NCBI GenBank assembly: GCA_015494845.1
Contig: WGAL01000099.1
Span: 1 to 6,569 of the forward strand
Length of the DNA stretch: 6,569 nucleotides
Origin: Melioribacteraceae bacterium
GTDB lineage: Bacteria; Bacteroidota; Ignavibacteria; Ignavibacteriales; Melioribacteraceae
Direction: 5' to 3'
The translations under genes and the position numbers were made by a program. The notes under the pieces are model-generated. The model was given only the letters and a program-made list of their open reading frames with translations, was not told the origin of the DNA and did no database searches. Shown here one piece after another: positions 4,426 to 6,569 of this stretch (its first letter is position 1; each line of letters begins with the position of its first letter).

Positions 4426-5823
4426 ATGAAAATTAAATTTATCGGAGCGGCGCAAACGGTTACAGGTTCCGCTCACCTAATCGAAACCGGCAACGTAAAG
4501 TTTTTGCTGGATTTCGGCTTGTATCAAGGCAGAAGAAAACACGCATTCGAATTAAACCGCCAGTTCGATTTGTTCGACCCGAAAGAAATCGATTTTATGA
4601 TACTTTCCCACGCGCATATCGACCATTCCGGCAACATTCCGACGCTTGTGAAAAAAGGTTTTCGCGGACACATTTTCACCACTTTCGCCACGCGCGATTT
4701 GGTAAGAATTATGCTCGAAGACAGTGCGCATCTGCAAGAAAACGACGTTTATTTTATCAATAAAAGACGCATAAAACAAGGCAAAAAGCCGTTTGAACCG
4801 CTTTACACGGTAGAAGACGCGCGCGCTTCATTTACGCATTTTGTCGGCGTCAATTATCATCATAAATTTCAAATAGGCGAGAACATCGCTTTTACTTTTT
4901 ACGACGCCGGACACATTCTCGGTTCGGCGATAACCTTGATTGAAATAAACGAGAAAGGTAAAAAAATCCTAATCGGTTTTACCGGCGATTTGGGACGCCC
5001 CAACCGTCCTATTTTACGCGACCCTGAGAAAATTCCGGACGTTGATATTATAATCAGCGAAAGCACTTACGGCGACAGATTGCACGACAAACACGAAGAC
5101 GTTCTGAATAAATTTGCGGAACTGATTAAAAAGGCAATCAAACGGAAATCGAAAATAATTATTCCCGCTTTCAGCGTCGGAAGAACGCAAGAACTTGTTT
5201 ACGATTTGCACAAGTTGTTCGACGCCGGACTTGCGCCGCGAATTCCGGTTTATGTCGATAGCCCGCTCGCGGTAAACGCAACCGAAATTTTCAGATTGCA
5301 TCCAGAATGTTTTGACGCGGAAACTTCCGATTTTATTTTCCGCGACGAAGACCCGTTTGGTTTTAATCGCCTTACTTACATAAGGGACAAGGAAGCGTCG
5401 AAAGCGTTGAATAAAAAGAGCGGACCGATGATAATTATTTCCGCTTCGGGAATGTGCGAAGGCGGAAGAATCGTTCATCATCTTGCGAATAATATTGAAA
5501 ATCCTCAAAACATAATTATGATTGTCGGATATTCCGCTGAACACACGTTGTGCCGTAAAATTACGGACGGCGAAAAGCAAGTAAACATTCTCGGCGAACC
5601 GTTTCAAGTAAACGCCGAAGTTATAATTTTTAACTCGTTCAGCGGTCACGCGGACAGAGACGAACTTTTGGCGTATTTCAAGCGTTTCGACAAAAGCCGC
5701 GTGCAGAAATTTTTCTTGGTTCACGGCGAACCGGACTCGCAAGAGGCGTTTAAGAAAAGTCTTGAAAATATTGGCTTCCGCAACATAGAAATTCCGAAAC
5801 GCGGTTACCGGTTTGATTTTTAA
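4426..5823 (+). CDS. Beta-CASP metallo-beta-lactamase fold ribonuclease (CPSF/YSH1-like)
   Basis: This 465-residue protein is a complete member of the bacterial RNA-processing metallo-beta-lactamase exonuclease family. Metal motifs are D29 (LLDFGLYQG), HAHIDH (62-67), H163 (DAGHILGSA) and D188 (TGDLGR). The beta-CASP insert follows, with motif A at E212 (SESTYGD), motif B in the SGMCEGGRIVHH block (341-352), and motif C at H408 (FSGHADRDEL). The C-terminal FLVHGEP block closes the fold. Such proteins bind two zinc ions and cut or trim RNA; the precise RNA substrate cannot be read here. GYSAEHTLCRKI (368-379) varies from the commoner GTLGR form but spares the ligands. CGGAG precedes the ATG. 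The gene is divergent from the feo operon and is followed 9 bases later by the aldolase gene, probably on the same transcript. Confidence 0.93.
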   Translation: MKIKFIGAAQTVTGSAHLIETGNVKFLLDFGLYQGRRKHAFELNRQFDLFDPKEIDFMILSHAHIDHSGNIPTLVKKGFRGHIFTTFATRDLVRIMLEDSAHLQENDVYFINKRRIKQGKKPFEPLYTVEDARASFTHFVGVNYHHKFQIGENIAFTFYDAGHILGSAITLIEINEKGKKILIGFTGDLGRPNRPILRDPEKIPDVDIIISESTYGDRLHDKHEDVLNKFAELIKKAIKRKSKIIIPAFSVGRTQELVYDLHKLFDAGLAPRIPVYVDSPLAVNATEIFRLHPECFDAETSDFIFRDEDPFGFNRLTYIRDKEASKALNKKSGPMIIISASGMCEGGRIVHHLANNIENPQNIIMIVGYSAEHTLCRKITDGEKQVNILGEPFQVNAEVIIFNSFSGHADRDELLAYFKRFDKSRVQKFFLVHGEPDSQEAFKKSLENIGFRNIEIPKRGYRFDF

Positions 5824-5832
5824 CGGAATAAA

Positions 5833-6513
5833 ATGAAACGCGACGAACTCGAAAATCTGATTATTGAAATTGGGAAAAGAATGTGGCAGCGCGGATTTGT
5901 CGCCGCAAACGACGGCAACATTAGCGCGCGTACCGGCGAAAACGAATTTCTCGCAACCGCTTCCGGCGTAAGCAAAGGATTTATGAACAAGAAAATGATT
6001 TTGCGCGTAAATATTAACGGCGAACCGCTCGATGGAGAAAGCACATACAAACCTTCCTCCGAATTTAAAATGCACGCGGAAGTTTACCGTTTGAGAAGCG
6101 ACGTAAACGCGGTTGTTCACGCTCATCCGCCGTATGCGACGGCTTTTGCGCTTGCCGGAATTCCGCTTGACGAATGCTATTTGCCGGAATCCGTTTTAAC
6201 GCTCGGGGCTGTTCCAATTGCCGGTTACGCATTGCCTTCCACCGACGAAGTGCCTGCTTCCATTCGTCCTTACATTACAAAAACCGATGTTTTGCTTTTG
6301 GCAAATCACGGCGCGCTTGCGGTCGGTAAAAACTTGGAAGACGCCTATTTCAAAATGGAAACATTGGAACACACGGCAAAAATCGTATTTAACGCAAAAG
6401 CGCTCGGCAACGTAAATGTTTTATCCGGACACGAGAAAAAAAGATTAATCGCCCTCCGTGAAAAATACGGACTGACGAATAAGTTTATTGAGTGTGAGGG
6501 GATGAATAAATAA
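5833..6513 (+). CDS. Class II aldolase/adducin family protein (fuculose-phosphate aldolase-like)
   Basis: This 226-residue protein has the class II zinc aldolase/epimerase fold of the FucA/AraD/MtnB family. The N-terminal GNISAR (28-33) and TASGVSKG (42-49) bind the phosphosugar in relatives. PSSEFKMH holds the likely catalytic E77. HAHPP gives zinc ligands H96 and H98, and NHGALAVG gives the third, H159. The length is typical. Members split or epimerise sugar phosphates (fuculose-1-phosphate, ribulose-5-phosphate, methylthioribulose or deoxyribulose phosphates). E77 in the FucA E73 position favours an aldolase, but the substrate cannot be fixed, and the neighbours give no sugar pathway. The ATG lies 9 bases after the nuclease stop with ACGGA before it, so it is likely co-transcribed with that gene. 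Confidence 0.9.
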   Translation: MKRDELENLIIEIGKRMWQRGFVAANDGNISARTGENEFLATASGVSKGFMNKKMILRVNINGEPLDGESTYKPSSEFKMHAEVYRLRSDVNAVVHAHPPYATAFALAGIPLDECYLPESVLTLGAVPIAGYALPSTDEVPASIRPYITKTDVLLLANHGALAVGKNLEDAYFKMETLEHTAKIVFNAKALGNVNVLSGHEKKRLIALREKYGLTNKFIECEGMNK

Positions 6514-6530
6514 CTGATAGAAAGGCAAAG

Positions 6531-6545
6531 AGGTTAATAGGTTAA
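6531..6545. repeat. AGGTTAA short direct repeat downstream of the aldolase
   Basis: AGGTTAA occurs twice (6531-6537 and 6539-6545), separated by one T, in the AT-rich stretch after the aldolase stop. It could be the start of a larger repeat or a regulator site for the next gene, which lies outside the window. I see no terminator hairpin in 6514-6569. Confidence 0.35.
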
Positions 6546-6569
6546 AAGTTTTACAATATTAACAAATAT

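Noticed and set aside
5014..6126. A 370-codon open frame on the minus strand across the nuclease and aldolase genes
   Set aside because: It lies antisense to two well-supported enzymes, spans their junction, is rich in Phe, Val, Asn and Arg as expected for a shadow of the coding strand, and shows no recognisable domain.

Overview
The window is bacterial DNA with two compositional zones. Most of it is rich in CG/GC dinucleotides (cgcg, gcgc). The left end, about 190-1060, is clearly AT-richer. Shine-Dalgarno-like motifs precede several genes (AAGGAAG, CGGAG, ACGGA), and every start I chose is ATG. I cannot name the organism. The FeoB subtype and the DtxR-FeoA fusion suggest an anaerobic or microaerophilic bacterium that takes up ferrous iron, and I would not go further than that.

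Layout from the left. Positions 54-188 (minus) hold a detached copy of the last 44 codons plus stop of feoB. Next come a hairpin (198-229) and an overlapping minus-strand pair: an MNT nucleotidyltransferase (234-545) and a HEPN protein (518-928), a toxin-antitoxin type module. Positions 1062-4241 (minus) carry a compact ferrous-iron uptake operon read in the order dtxR-feoA fusion, feoB G-protein part, feoB membrane part; each gene overlaps the next by a few bases. A 184-bp divergent intergenic region (4242-4425) separates it from a plus-strand pair: a beta-CASP metallo-beta-lactamase ribonuclease (4426-5823) and, 9 bases later, a class II aldolase (5833-6513). The last 56 bases hold only a short AGGTTAA direct repeat.

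How the genes fit together. The feo genes encode a transporter split into a cytosolic GTPase and a membrane permease, plus a multidomain FeoA protein that carries an N-terminal membrane anchor and a DtxR/MntR-like metal-sensing winged-helix part. It could be a membrane-tethered iron sensor and FeoA partner in one chain. The HEPN-MNT pair lies directly downstream of feoB and is bracketed by two about 90% identical copies of the feoB 3' end. Ten of the 12 codon differences between these copies are synonymous. This looks like a cassette that arrived with its own replacement feoB tail, leaving the displaced old tail beyond it, and that could in principle be lost again by recombination between the repeats. 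That bracketing, and the membrane-anchored DtxR-FeoA protein, are the two most unusual features here.
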